Notes: generated by a model not told the origin, from the letters alone. 34,758 bases of DNA from Bacteroidota bacterium (GCA_023429825.1 JAEZDC010000051.1:1-34758); one strand, 5' to 3'; shown: positions 16,870-24,735, counted from the stretch's first letter. Made by a program: numbers and translations.

Positions 16870-17279
16870 TAGTCTCCAAAATATTCAACGTAAATTCTTG
16901 GTGTTTCGTAAAGCTTTATACAATGTAACTGCACATTGTTTGGCAGATATGGTACTAACTGCTGCCAGATTCCTGTTGCTAAATTTTCTGTACTGCACAT
17001 TTTCCCATTCATAAAGTCGACATCCATGTTCAGGTTCTTATGATCAAGCTTTTCGATTACATGTTCTTTGATCAGTCTACTCAGTTTCTTTACATCCATC
17101 AAAAAACCGGTATCCGGATCGGGCGTACCTTTTATGGTAACGAATAATTCAAAATTGTGACCATGCCAGTTGTCATTGGCACAAGCGCCAAACACCTCAT
17201 CATTTTTTTCTCTCGTCCAATTAGGATTGTATAGTTTATGAGCTGCATTAAAATGTTCCAAACGTGTCAAATACACCAT
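16869..17279 (-). CDS. PTPS/QueD-family pterin synthase, first of a tandem pair
   Basis: This is a paralogue of the next gene, also 136 aa, with all family residues: zinc ligands H14, H39, H41; C33 (Cx5HGH spacing); D79-H80 (LDHKNLNMDV); E125 (LYETPR). The segment CSTENLATGIW is closer to the STTENVAVYIW of animal PTPS than to QueD. The two copies are clearly diverged, so this is an old duplication with probably separate roles, or two chains of a mixed hexamer (PTPS sites form between subunits). A canonical promoter lies just upstream. The gene is divergent from mqnB. The product cannot be fixed between 6-pyruvoyl- and 6-carboxy-tetrahydropterin. Confidence 0.88.
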   Translation of the reverse strand: MVYLTRLEHFNAAHKLYNPNWTREKNDEVFGACANDNWHGHNFELFVTIKGTPDPDTGFLMDVKKLSRLIKEHVIEKLDHKNLNMDVDFMNGKMCSTENLATGIWQQLVPYLPNNVQLHCIKLYETPRIYVEYFGD

Positions 17280-17299
17280 CTCTACACTTAAAGTTTCGG

Positions 17300-17329
17300 C
17301 AAAAATAATGTTTGTAGCGGTTACAGCAA
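17300..17329 (-). promoter_or_regulatory. Canonical Bacteroidota promoter for the PTPS pair
   Basis: On the minus strand TTG (17329-17327), 19 nt, TATTTTTG (17307-17300), an exact TAnnTTTG box. The predicted transcript starts near 17294, about 15 nt before the ATG at 17279. Confidence 0.65.
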
Positions 17330-17359
17330 TTGAATGAAAAACAGCACCTTTGCTGGCTC

Positions 17360-18028
17360 ATGAGAGTGATCGTAACATCTGCCACTGTAGGAGAATGGAT
17401 GCCTGCATTCCTGGAAGTAGATTCTTTGTACACAAGTGAAAGCAAACGCCTTAAAGTTACTTTTCATCAAAGTGGGGTGGGAATGCTAGCTACCGCTGTA
17501 TCACTCACCAAAACGATAATGGAGGAAAAGCCGGACCTGGTGATACAAGCTGGCATTGCAGGATGTTTTGCTGAAAAAACAGAGCTTGGAAAAGTGGTAG
17601 TGATCAAAGAAGAATTTTTAGGTGATATGGGGGTTGAAGAAGAAGGCAGGTGGAGAGATATTTTTGATATGCGGCTGGAGAAAACTAATTATCCGCCTTA
17701 TGAAAAAAGAAGGCTCCCGAACCAGTGGCTGAATGAATATAATTTACTAAAGTTGCCCGAAGTAAGTGCAATCACCATCAACCAGGTTACTACATCAGAA
17801 CAACGGAAGGCACAGTTGATAAAAAAATATGAAGTGTTTGCTGAAAGTATGGAAGGTGCAGCATTGCATTTTGTATGCAGGCAGTTCAACATTCCTTTTA
17901 TACAAATAAGAGCTTTATCTAATTATATTGGAGAGAGAGATAAAGAAAAGTGGTTGATGAAGGAAGCCATTGACAACTTAAATCAAACACTACTTCGATA
18001 TATTGAGAAGTTGTATAAAATGAAATAA
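17360..18028 (+). CDS. mqnB: Futalosine hydrolase
   Basis: It cleaves futalosine to hypoxanthine and dehypoxanthinyl futalosine in the futalosine route to menaquinone. The protein has the nucleosidase/phosphorylase fold: AGIAGCF near residue 68, QVTTSEQR near 145 and ESMEGAALHFVCRQFNIPF near 164, followed by RALSNYIGERD, which is usual in MqnB. The start at 17360 (MRVIVTSATVGEW) gives 222 aa. An upstream in-frame ATG at 17330 would add ten residues that look unlike the family. The mqnD gene follows after 16 nt, so the two form an operon. The other pathway genes (mqnA, mqnC, mqnE) are not in the window. Confidence 0.92.
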   Translation: MRVIVTSATVGEWMPAFLEVDSLYTSESKRLKVTFHQSGVGMLATAVSLTKTIMEEKPDLVIQAGIAGCFAEKTELGKVVVIKEEFLGDMGVEEEGRWRDIFDMRLEKTNYPPYEKRRLPNQWLNEYNLLKLPEVSAITINQVTTSEQRKAQLIKKYEVFAESMEGAALHFVCRQFNIPFIQIRALSNYIGERDKEKWLMKEAIDNLNQTLLRYIEKLYKMK

Positions 18029-18044
18029 TAAGTATTCATTCAAG

Positions 18045-18878
18045 ATGAAACTCACCCTTGGATTCAGTCCCTGCCCCAACGATACTTTTATTTTTGATGC
18101 TTTGGTCAATAAGAAAATTGACACAAATGATCTTGAGTTTGAAGTTGTTTTAGAAGATGTACAAGCCCTGAACAATTGGGCTAAACAAGGAAAGTTAGAT
18201 ATAAGTAAGATCAGCTATGGAGTATTGCCTTTAGTTTTGAATGATTATATCTTATTGAATAGTGGAGGCGCTTTGGGTAAAGGAGTTGGGCCGCTTTTGA
18301 TTTCAAAATCCCCAATACAAACTTCTGAAATAACAAATTTGAAAGTTGCTATCCCCGGAGAAAATACAACAGCACATATGCTTTTTTCCCTTGCTTTTCC
18401 GGGAGCAGGGAATAAACGATTCATGATCTTTCACCAGATAGAAGATGCCGTGTTGAATGGAGAGTTTGATGCAGGCGTGATCATTCATGAGAACAGGTTT
18501 ACATATGAGCAAAAAGGATTGCACAAGATCATGGACCTGGGTGACTACTGGGAGCAAAAAATGAATGTTCCTATACCGTTGGGTGGAATTGTTGCAAAGA
18601 GAAACTTGCCTGCAGATGTGATCAGCAGGGTTGATAAACTGATAAGGAAAAGTATTGAATACGCTTTTTCAAATTATCCTCTCATCGTTGATTATGTGAA
18701 GCAACATTCACAGGAGATGGATGAAACTGTTATGAAGCAACACATTGACTTGTATGTGAATGACTATTCAGTACACCTTGGAAACAATGGAAGAAAAGCT
18801 GTAATGGCTTTGTTGGAAGTATATCAACAATCGAATCCTAACGTGGAACTTTATAAAGATTTGATATTTGCTGAATAA
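18045..18878 (+). CDS. mqnD: 1,4-dihydroxy-6-naphthoate synthase
   Basis: It converts cyclic dehypoxanthinyl futalosine to 1,4-dihydroxy-6-naphthoate, the menaquinone head-group precursor. The fold is that of a periplasmic binding protein, but there is no signal peptide and the enzyme is cytoplasmic. The N-terminal signature SPCPNDTFIFDAL is at 8-20. The catalytic histidine is H148 in GVIIHENRF, matching His145 described for the Thermus enzyme. The length of 277 aa is typical. It is 16 nt downstream of mqnB. Repeat copy E begins at the base after its stop codon. Confidence 0.95.
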   Translation: MKLTLGFSPCPNDTFIFDALVNKKIDTNDLEFEVVLEDVQALNNWAKQGKLDISKISYGVLPLVLNDYILLNSGGALGKGVGPLLISKSPIQTSEITNLKVAIPGENTTAHMLFSLAFPGAGNKRFMIFHQIEDAVLNGEFDAGVIIHENRFTYEQKGLHKIMDLGDYWEQKMNVPIPLGGIVAKRNLPADVISRVDKLIRKSIEYAFSNYPLIVDYVKQHSQEMDETVMKQHIDLYVNDYSVHLGNNGRKAVMALLEVYQQSNPNVELYKDLIFAE

Positions 18879-18914
18879 TGCTCAGAACGGTGAAGTGTGC
18901 GACGCAAGAGAAGC
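18879..18914 (-). repeat. Dispersed GTTGCGTCGCA repeat, copy E
   Basis: On the minus strand it reads TTCTCTTGCGTCGCACACTT then CACCGTTCTGAGCA, matching copy B at most positions. It fills the gap between the converging mqnD and photolyase genes, directly adjoining the mqnD stop. Confidence 0.65.
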
Positions 18915-18947
18915 ATCATTATTGTACTATAGCTGGCTACATAAAAA

Positions 18948-20261
18948 CTATTTTTCTTTGAGTGCTTTAGAATACACTTCAAGACATCGTTTCCTGGCAA
19001 ACTCATGATCTACTATCGGCTTTGGATAATCAAAACTGTTTAACTCCGGTATCCATTTTTTAATATATACCAACTCAGGATCGAATTTTTTTGTTTGCAG
19101 GTACGGGTTAAAAATTCTGAAGTATGGCGCTGCATCGCATCCGCAACCCGCACTCCATTGCCAGCCACCATTGTTCGCTGCAAAATCATAGTCGAGAAGT
19201 TTAGCTGCAAAATAATTTTCACCCCAACGCCAATCAATTAATAAATGCTTACATAAAAAAGAGGCAGTGATCATCCGAACACGATTGTGCATGAAGCCTG
19301 TTGTGTTCAGTTGCCTCATACCTGCATCAACAATGGGGTAGCCTGTTTTGCCCTCACACCATGCGGCGAATTCATTTTCATTATTTCTCCATTGTATCCT
19401 ATCGTACTCCTGCTTATAAGCGTTGCCCTGCCTCACATGCGGAAAATGCCAGAGCACCTGGTGATAAAAATCTCTCCAGACAAGTTCATTTAAAAAAGTT
19501 TCATTCCATTGCAATGCCTTTCGCAGAAGTTCACGGATGCTAATCGTACCAAATCGTAAGTGAACGCTTAGCATGCTTGTTCCATCAATACCTGGCATAT
19601 CTCTTTGCTGATGGTATTGTGTAATCAAATCCTTATTTACTTCTTTAGCAGGAAAGGATAGTTGGTTTGGTTTAAACCCAACGTCTTCTAATGCAGGCAA
19701 GTGCTGTGGTGGGCATTTATAAAAATTATTGAAATATTTTTTTGTATTGTAAGATGTGTAATGAAACTGCTCCAATTTCGTTTTCCATTTTTTGCTATAT
19801 GGAGTAAAGACAGTGTATGGATTTCCATCGTCTTTTACAATCTCATTCTTATCAAAGATCACCTGGTCTTTGCAGGTATGAAAATTGATCTTATGCTGAG
19901 TTAGCAAGGTTTGAATTTCTTTATCTCTATCAATAGCATATTGCTCATAATCCTGATTAGTATAAACAGCTTTAATGTCATATTTATTCAATAACTCTTG
20001 AAATATACCCGAAGGAATTCCGTAAAATATTTCCAGCGAACTTCCAAGTGAGATCAGTTGCTGATGCAATTCTGCTAACGCGTTATAGATGAATGTAACC
20101 CGCGGGTCATATTTATCTTCAAGATCATCAAGAATATTTCTATCAAAAACGAAAATCGGAATAACAGGTCTTTCACTCTTTAATGCGTGATATAAAGCTG
20201 CATTGTCCTCTAATCTTAGATCCCTGCGAAACCACATTATATTTACTGCCGGCTTCATCAT
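18948..20261 (-). CDS. phrB: Deoxyribodipyrimidine photolyase (CPD class I type)
   Basis: This flavoprotein uses light to split cyclobutane pyrimidine dimers in DNA. The N-terminal antenna domain begins at MWFRRDLRLEDN (9-20). The FAD-binding domain has TGYPIVDAGMRQL (306-318), HNRVRM (325-330) and DYDFAANNGGWQW (357-369). Tryptophans W291, W344 and W367 align with the E. coli electron-transfer triad (306, 359, 382). The length of 437 aa is slightly below E. coli PhrB. Its start overlaps the stop of the preceding aminotransferase-like gene by one base (TGATG). A cryptochrome-like role is possible but the class I CPD features are clear. The likely antenna is a folate, inferred only. Confidence 0.93.
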   Translation of the reverse strand: MMKPAVNIMWFRRDLRLEDNAALYHALKSERPVIPIFVFDRNILDDLEDKYDPRVTFIYNALAELHQQLISLGSSLEIFYGIPSGIFQELLNKYDIKAVYTNQDYEQYAIDRDKEIQTLLTQHKINFHTCKDQVIFDKNEIVKDDGNPYTVFTPYSKKWKTKLEQFHYTSYNTKKYFNNFYKCPPQHLPALEDVGFKPNQLSFPAKEVNKDLITQYHQQRDMPGIDGTSMLSVHLRFGTISIRELLRKALQWNETFLNELVWRDFYHQVLWHFPHVRQGNAYKQEYDRIQWRNNENEFAAWCEGKTGYPIVDAGMRQLNTTGFMHNRVRMITASFLCKHLLIDWRWGENYFAAKLLDYDFAANNGGWQWSAGCGCDAAPYFRIFNPYLQTKKFDPELVYIKKWIPELNSFDYPKPIVDHEFARKRCLEVYSKALKEK

Positions 20262-21085
20262 CAGATAAATAACGGCTGAATAAATTTTTGGGATAATAGT
20301 TTAGCAGTATTCAGTTGAAAACCTGATTGAGCCACCTGCTTCACCCATTGTATGCCTCTTACAGCGTTGGTAAGAAATACTTCCTGCGCTTGCAAAACGT
20401 CTTCGATTGACAGAGAAACTTCTTGAATGGGTAGCCCTTGTTGCCTGCAACAACGCAATAGATATTTACGCATTACACCACTTACGCAGCCATCTTCTAT
20501 CGGTGGGGTTTTGATGATCCCTCCGCTTACAATGAATAGATTTGCTATCGTTGAATCAACGATCTTACCGGATGAATTCATTATAATAGCATCGTCCAGT
20601 TTCTTCTCATTTGCCCACATCCTTGTTATCTCGTATTGAAGCCTTGCATTTGATTTGATATGAGAAAAAATATCTGCATTTTTAATTGCTTTGGTATAAA
20701 TATCAATTACTAATCCGTCTTTATTCAGTTCCGCATTCTTCGTACTAAGAGCTTCGGCTTCTATTATGTAGTGTGTTGTTTGAAATTCCCTGGATATTGT
20801 GATCCTGATTTTAGATTGGTCAATACATTGATTTTGTATAGCTAATTGAATACTCTGGTCTAGTAAATTTCTTGCCGTTAAATGATCGGGAATATCAAAC
20901 CTTAATACCTCTAATGAATTAAATAATCTTTCGAAATGCAATTCAGCTAACGGAATCCGGCCATTCACTAATCGCATCGTTTCAAAACAGCCATAACCAT
21001 ATTTAAACGAAGAATTATCAATAGTGATGACAGATTGACTACGTAGTAGTGTTGCACTATCGAATATGATTTTACTATCATTCAT
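20261..21085 (-). CDS. Class IV PLP aminotransferase / aminodeoxychorismate lyase-like protein
   Basis: This is a fold-type IV PLP enzyme of 274 aa. Family landmarks are FKYGYGCFETMRLVNG (27-42), the PLP lysine K144 (SHIKSNARLQ), and GKIVDSTIANLFIV (173-186). The position that normally carries the glutamate contacting the PLP nitrogen is D177 here. Length and N-terminus favour 4-amino-4-deoxychorismate lyase (PabC, folate synthesis) over branched-chain aminotransferase, but D-amino acid transaminase cannot be excluded. It overlaps the photolyase gene by one base, indicating translational coupling. If it is PabC, the pair would link folate supply to a photolyase that may use a folate antenna. 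Confidence 0.8.
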   Translation of the reverse strand: MNDSKIIFDSATLLRSQSVITIDNSSFKYGYGCFETMRLVNGRIPLAELHFERLFNSLEVLRFDIPDHLTARNLLDQSIQLAIQNQCIDQSKIRITISREFQTTHYIIEAEALSTKNAELNKDGLVIDIYTKAIKNADIFSHIKSNARLQYEITRMWANEKKLDDAIIMNSSGKIVDSTIANLFIVSGGIIKTPPIEDGCVSGVMRKYLLRCCRQQGLPIQEVSLSIEDVLQAQEVFLTNAVRGIQWVKQVAQSGFQLNTAKLLSQKFIQPLFI

Positions 21086-21166
21086 TTATATCCAAAATTG
21101 TTAATTCTTCCCGCCGGTTTTTTTCAATTCTGCAAATGCCCTATTTTAAGGGCCATTTTTACGCTT

Positions 21167-23554
21167 ATGAAGTCAAATCTACTCTGCCTTATTTTATGTG
21201 TCGCTTTTTTCCAGGCACTGTCACAGAATACTCCTGCCAAAACACTTGAACAGATCAAGGCTTCAGCTCAACCTGAAAAAGTGTTTATTCACTTTGACAA
21301 AGATTACTATTTACCCGGAGAGACAGTCTGGTTCAAAACATATTTATTATCTGGCATTGAGCTTTCTATGAATAGCAGTGCGATCAAAATTGAACTCATC
21401 AATGATTCCGGTCGGGTAATAACAGAAAAACTCCTGCCGGTATTTGGTGCGACGGCCGCCGGCAATATCGATCTTCCTGTAAACCTCGCTCCAGGTAATT
21501 ATCTTTTTCGAGCATATACGCGATGGATGATGAACTTCGGTAACAGTAATTTCTATGAAAAGAATCTGCAGGTGTATTTACCCGGAAAACAAATATCACC
21601 TTCTGATTTTTCTATAGTATTCAAAGCTGAAGGTACCAACCTTGTGGAAGATTTATCAAATACTGTTGGGTTCAGGGCTGTTGATGAATGGAAGAGACCT
21701 GTGGAGGTAGAAGGCGTGGTAGTGAATAATAAAGGCGATACGGTGAGTGCTTTTGCCGCGGTAAGTAATGGCCTGGGGAAATTTGATCTGTTCGTTAAAC
21801 CCGGAGAAACATATACGGCCTATTGTAAAGCATTAGGTAAAGAAAAAACCATAAGCCTGCCTGCTGCAACTAAATCTGTGAAATTGAGTGTTACTGAAAA
21901 TTCGAAAGGAAAAGAATTTATCATTACAGATGAATATGATCAAAGCCCTGCTTCCATCATTGGCGCAATTGAAAACAATATAGTTTTTGAAGCGAGCCTT
22001 CCTGCCGGCAAGTCTACCATGCGAGGCACTATTCCCACGGCAAATCTTCCCACAGGTATTCTTACTATTGGTATTTTTGACGCAAAAAATAAGCTTCTCG
22101 CTACCCGAGCAACATTCGTGCATAACACAAATCACCTGATCAATGCCACATTAAAAGCCGACACGGTCAGTACAATATACCGGGGCAAAAATGTTTATAC
22201 CTTATCTGCGATCGATTCTATTGAAGGAAACTTTTCTGTAGCGGTTGTTGAAAGCGATAGAATTACCCCAGGAGGTGACAATATTCTATCAAGGTTGTTG
22301 CTGTCCGATGATTCTAAACTTCCATTGGTAAATCCAAGATCATATCTTGATCTTCCTGAAGCTCAACAAAAAGAAATGGTTGATCTTTTGATGCTCACAT
22401 ACGAGTCGAAATATAATAATTGGAAGGATCTCTTCAATAAGCCACAACCTAAGATCCAATTTAAAGACAACAATTTTATTTCTCTTGAAGGCATAGTAAC
22501 TACAGATAATAATAAGAGTAAGCTATTAAAAGAAACACAGCTTAATTTGTTTGTACGAACCAAAGATTCAAGTACTAATTTTTATATAGCTGAAACAGAC
22601 ACTGAAGGAAAGTTGATAGTAGATGGGTTAATATTTGAAGATACCGCTACAATTTACTTCCAGAATAACACTAAAAAGCATAGAGAGAAAGCAGTAGATA
22701 TCGAGTTGACATCAAAGCCTATAACAAACTTGTTTATGGCTCCGGTTGATCTTGCAAGTTGGAAAGGCAGCACTGTGCCTATTCAGTTTAGCGAAACAGA
22801 GAAAAGAGATTATGCAACAAAAGCAAAAGACAACCACCAAACAGAAGGACTAACCCTTGATGAAGTAAAAGTAACTGCTGCAAAGAAAACACCAACTCAG
22901 AGTGTGGAAGATCGATATACCTCGGGAGTTTTCTCGGGTCAATCGAGAAAGACCTTAGATTTTATCAATGAGCCTCCGCTTTTTCAGGGTGGAAATATCT
23001 TTCAATATTTGACCGGAAGATTTTCGTATTTGAACGTAGTAGGTAGTTTTCCAAATTATTCGGTACAGTATCGCGGCACCATGTCATTAGCCGGAGGAGC
23101 TGTTTATATGACGCTATTTTTAGATGAGATGCAAACAGATGCTGCAACAATTGCCACAATTCCAATGAAGGACTTTGCAATGGTAAAGATCATGTCAACC
23201 GGATTTGTGGGATCGGCAGGGGGAGGATTAGGTGGCGCTTTAGCATTCTATACAAAAAAACATGAAGATGGAGGCGGTGCTAATAATTATTCAAATCTTA
23301 ATAGTATCAAGGTTCCAGGTTTTTCTTCTGTAAAGAATTTCACAGCTCCTGAATATGGGAATATCAGTGATCCTTTTAATAGGAAAGATAATCGTACAAC
23401 GCTCTATTGGAATCCAAATGTTACCCTTAATGAGGATAATCCAAAAGCTAAGATCGTTTTCTATAATCCTGACACAGTAAAAAAATATAAGATCATTGTC
23501 CAGGGAATATCTTCTGACGGAAGGCTGCTTTACATTGAAAGGCCTTTGCAATAA
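21167..23554 (+). CDS. Large secreted protein with MG2-like and TonB-plug-like domains
   Basis: The 795-aa protein starts best at 21167, giving a clean signal peptide (MKSNLLCLILCVAFFQALSQ); an upstream ATG at 21098 would put 23 residues ahead of it. Residues about 38-140 (FIHFDKDYYLPGETVWFKTY) resemble the macroglobulin MG2 domain, followed by further beta-rich repeats. At about 563 comes LDEVKVTA, the motif preceding SusC-like plugs. Residues 605-700 look like a TonB-receptor plug (GGNIFQYLTGRFSYLNV, then VYMTLFLDEM and GGGLGGALAFYTKK). No C-terminal beta-barrel follows; the protein ends about 95 residues later. It is probably periplasmic or outer-membrane associated. Function is unknown. 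It is divergent from the class IV aminotransferase gene and ends in a shared terminator. Confidence 0.8.
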   Translation: MKSNLLCLILCVAFFQALSQNTPAKTLEQIKASAQPEKVFIHFDKDYYLPGETVWFKTYLLSGIELSMNSSAIKIELINDSGRVITEKLLPVFGATAAGNIDLPVNLAPGNYLFRAYTRWMMNFGNSNFYEKNLQVYLPGKQISPSDFSIVFKAEGTNLVEDLSNTVGFRAVDEWKRPVEVEGVVVNNKGDTVSAFAAVSNGLGKFDLFVKPGETYTAYCKALGKEKTISLPAATKSVKLSVTENSKGKEFIITDEYDQSPASIIGAIENNIVFEASLPAGKSTMRGTIPTANLPTGILTIGIFDAKNKLLATRATFVHNTNHLINATLKADTVSTIYRGKNVYTLSAIDSIEGNFSVAVVESDRITPGGDNILSRLLLSDDSKLPLVNPRSYLDLPEAQQKEMVDLLMLTYESKYNNWKDLFNKPQPKIQFKDNNFISLEGIVTTDNNKSKLLKETQLNLFVRTKDSSTNFYIAETDTEGKLIVDGLIFEDTATIYFQNNTKKHREKAVDIELTSKPITNLFMAPVDLASWKGSTVPIQFSETEKRDYATKAKDNHQTEGLTLDEVKVTAAKKTPTQSVEDRYTSGVFSGQSRKTLDFINEPPLFQGGNIFQYLTGRFSYLNVVGSFPNYSVQYRGTMSLAGGAVYMTLFLDEMQTDAATIATIPMKDFAMVKIMSTGFVGSAGGGLGGALAFYTKKHEDGGGANNYSNLNSIKVPGFSSVKNFTAPEYGNISDPFNRKDNRTTLYWNPNVTLNEDNPKAKIVFYNPDTVKKYKIIVQGISSDGRLLYIERPLQ

Positions 23555-23559
23555 CATTT

Positions 23560-23587
23560 AAAAAATCCCGCAGTTGCGGGATTTTTT
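23560..23587. terminator. Bidirectional terminator between converging genes
   Basis: AAAAATCCCGC (23561-23571) and GCGGGATTTTT (23576-23586) form a perfect stem with loop AGTT. T-runs on both strands let it serve the MG2/plug gene and the response regulator gene. Confidence 0.85.
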
Positions 23588-23600
23588 ACGGAATTTCTTT

Positions 23601-24257
23601 TTATCCTTCTACCAGTCCATGTTTAACTGCGTACAATATTAATCCAGCAGTAGTCTTTGCCCCTGTTTTTGCTTTTAAACGATCCCTGATCGCTTCAACG
23701 GTCCTTGGGCTGATATCCACAATCTCCGCAATCTCTTTTGTACTTTTTTCATCACACATCAGTTTCAGCACCTGTATTTCTTTATCGCTTAATTCAGCTT
23801 CCTCCGGTAACGAACTTTCAAGCTGCTTTTTAGTACGAAGGCCATTAAGCATAGCTTTATTGGTGTACTCATTGAAGTAAAACTCACTTTCATAACAGGT
23901 TTTTATAGCCTGGTAAATCGTTTCCGAGTCAGAATTTTTTGTAAGATAACTATTGGCGCCAATTTCCATCAACTTACTGATCATACTAAGATCATCATTC
24001 ATTGTAAGCATGATGATCTTTACTTCAGGATGTATTTTCCGCACCTCAGGCAAAGCTGCAATGCCATCCATGATAGGCATTTGAATATCGAGCAAAATAA
24101 CATCCGGCTGTAAAAACTTCATTAAGTTCAACAGCTGCATGCCATTTTCAGCTTCGCCAATAAATTCAATATCCGGATAAAACGAAAGAGATGTTTTCAC
24201 ACCAGTTCTAAATAAGGCATGATCGTCAGTAATCAAAACCTTTATTTTCTCACTCAT
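23601..24257 (-). CDS. NarL/FixJ-type response regulator
   Basis: A DNA-binding two-component regulator of 218 aa. The receiver domain has D11-D12, phosphoacceptor D57 (VILLDIQMPIMDG), switch T85 and K107 (YLTKN). The LuxR-type helix-turn-helix is at about 150-210 (LSDKEIQVLKLMCDEKSTKEIA, PRTVEAIRDRLKAKTG). No kinase gene is adjacent. An exact 8-bp dyad with 5-bp spacer lies 15-35 nt before the start, possibly an autoregulatory site. Its target genes cannot be inferred; the neighbouring MG2/plug gene converges on it and shares only the terminator. Confidence 0.95.
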   Translation of the reverse strand: MSEKIKVLITDDHALFRTGVKTSLSFYPDIEFIGEAENGMQLLNLMKFLQPDVILLDIQMPIMDGIAALPEVRKIHPEVKIIMLTMNDDLSMISKLMEIGANSYLTKNSDSETIYQAIKTCYESEFYFNEYTNKAMLNGLRTKKQLESSLPEEAELSDKEIQVLKLMCDEKSTKEIAEIVDISPRTVEAIRDRLKAKTGAKTTAGLILYAVKHGLVEG

Positions 24258-24271
24258 ATGTTATGGCATTA

Positions 24272-24292
24272 GAGTATAACGCAATTATACTC
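24272..24292. promoter_or_regulatory. Perfect dyad upstream of the second response regulator
   Basis: GAGTATAA (24272-24279), spacer CGCAA, TTATACTC (24285-24292). The arms are exact complements. A second palindrome, TACTATAGTA (24324-24333), lies further upstream. Position and symmetry suit a regulator-dimer site or a leader hairpin. Confidence 0.4.
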
Positions 24293-24397
24293 ATTTATTT
24301 TCCTACGAATGTAATAGAAAAACTACTATAGTAAAATTTCGCATTTCCACATTTGGACTGCGGGAACCCGAAGATCTAAAATTGGGCAGTTTTGCTC

Positions 24398-24428
24398 TTG
24401 TCAGCGGCAATAGGTGGTTGTACTTTTA
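24398..24428 (+). promoter_or_regulatory. Candidate promoter of the small RNA
   Basis: TTG (24398-24400), 20 nt, TACTTTTA (24421-24428), seven of eight matches to TAnnTTTG. It lies about 200 nt before a strong plus-strand terminator with no reading frame between. Confidence 0.4.
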
Positions 24429-24433
24429 ACTTG

Positions 24434-24636
24434 TTAATTAGAACGGCATAACGCTAAAATCCAATTCCCTTAGAAAATCCCGTTTTTAGATCCAATAGAT
24501 ACTGAGAAAAACCAAATCAAATCCAATTCCTGCTGATCGAGATCAGCAAGAAAAACCAAACCATCCAAAATCCTGGAAACCAACCACGGTCCAGGCACAT
24601 GAAACCTGGCCTACTAAGCGTAGGCCTTTTCTTTTT
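24434..24636 (+). ncRNA. Candidate small RNA of about 200 nt
   Basis: This gene-free plus-strand stretch lies between a promoter-like pair and an intrinsic terminator. Its 3' half has three consecutive hairpins: TGCTGATC/GATCAGCA (24531-24548), CCTGG/CCAGG (24572-24595), and the terminator GGCCTAC/GTAGGCC (24608-24626). They are separated by unstructured A/C-rich linkers. The 12-mer AAATCCAATTCC occurs twice (24457-24468 and 24519-24530). No credible coding frame exists. It does not fold as the long rod expected of 6S RNA. It converges on rplL and diverges from the response regulator. No known RNA family was recognised; the 5' end is inferred. Confidence 0.45.
24608..24636 (+). terminator. 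Terminator of the candidate small RNA
   Basis: GGCCTAC (24608-24614), loop TAAGC, GTAGGCC (24620-24626), then TTTTCTTTTT. A strong plus-strand terminator with no protein gene upstream on that strand. Confidence 0.8.
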
Positions 24637-24683
24637 GTATGCCTCCATTTACTATTCAGCTTCGGTTCTGTCGCATTCTTATA

Positions 24684-24714
24684 CAAAAAAATCCCGCTCT
24701 AATGAACGGGATTA
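24684..24714 (-). terminator. Terminator directly after rplL
   Basis: The plus-strand arms AATCCCG (24690-24696) and CGGGATT (24707-24713) pair around a 10-nt loop. On the minus strand a T-run (24690-24685) follows. It lies 22 nt past the rplL stop, so the ribosomal operon ends here and does not continue to rpoB. Confidence 0.8.
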
Positions 24715-24735
24715 TCTATAAAGAGAGAAATTCAA

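Noticed and set aside
21098..21166. Upstream start for the MG2/plug protein.
   Set aside because: It places 23 residues before an otherwise perfect signal peptide; the ATG at 21167 fits better.
24434..24636. The small RNA candidate as 6S RNA, from its length of about 200 nt.
   Set aside because: It forms separate hairpins with A/C-rich linkers rather than a long rod with a central bubble.
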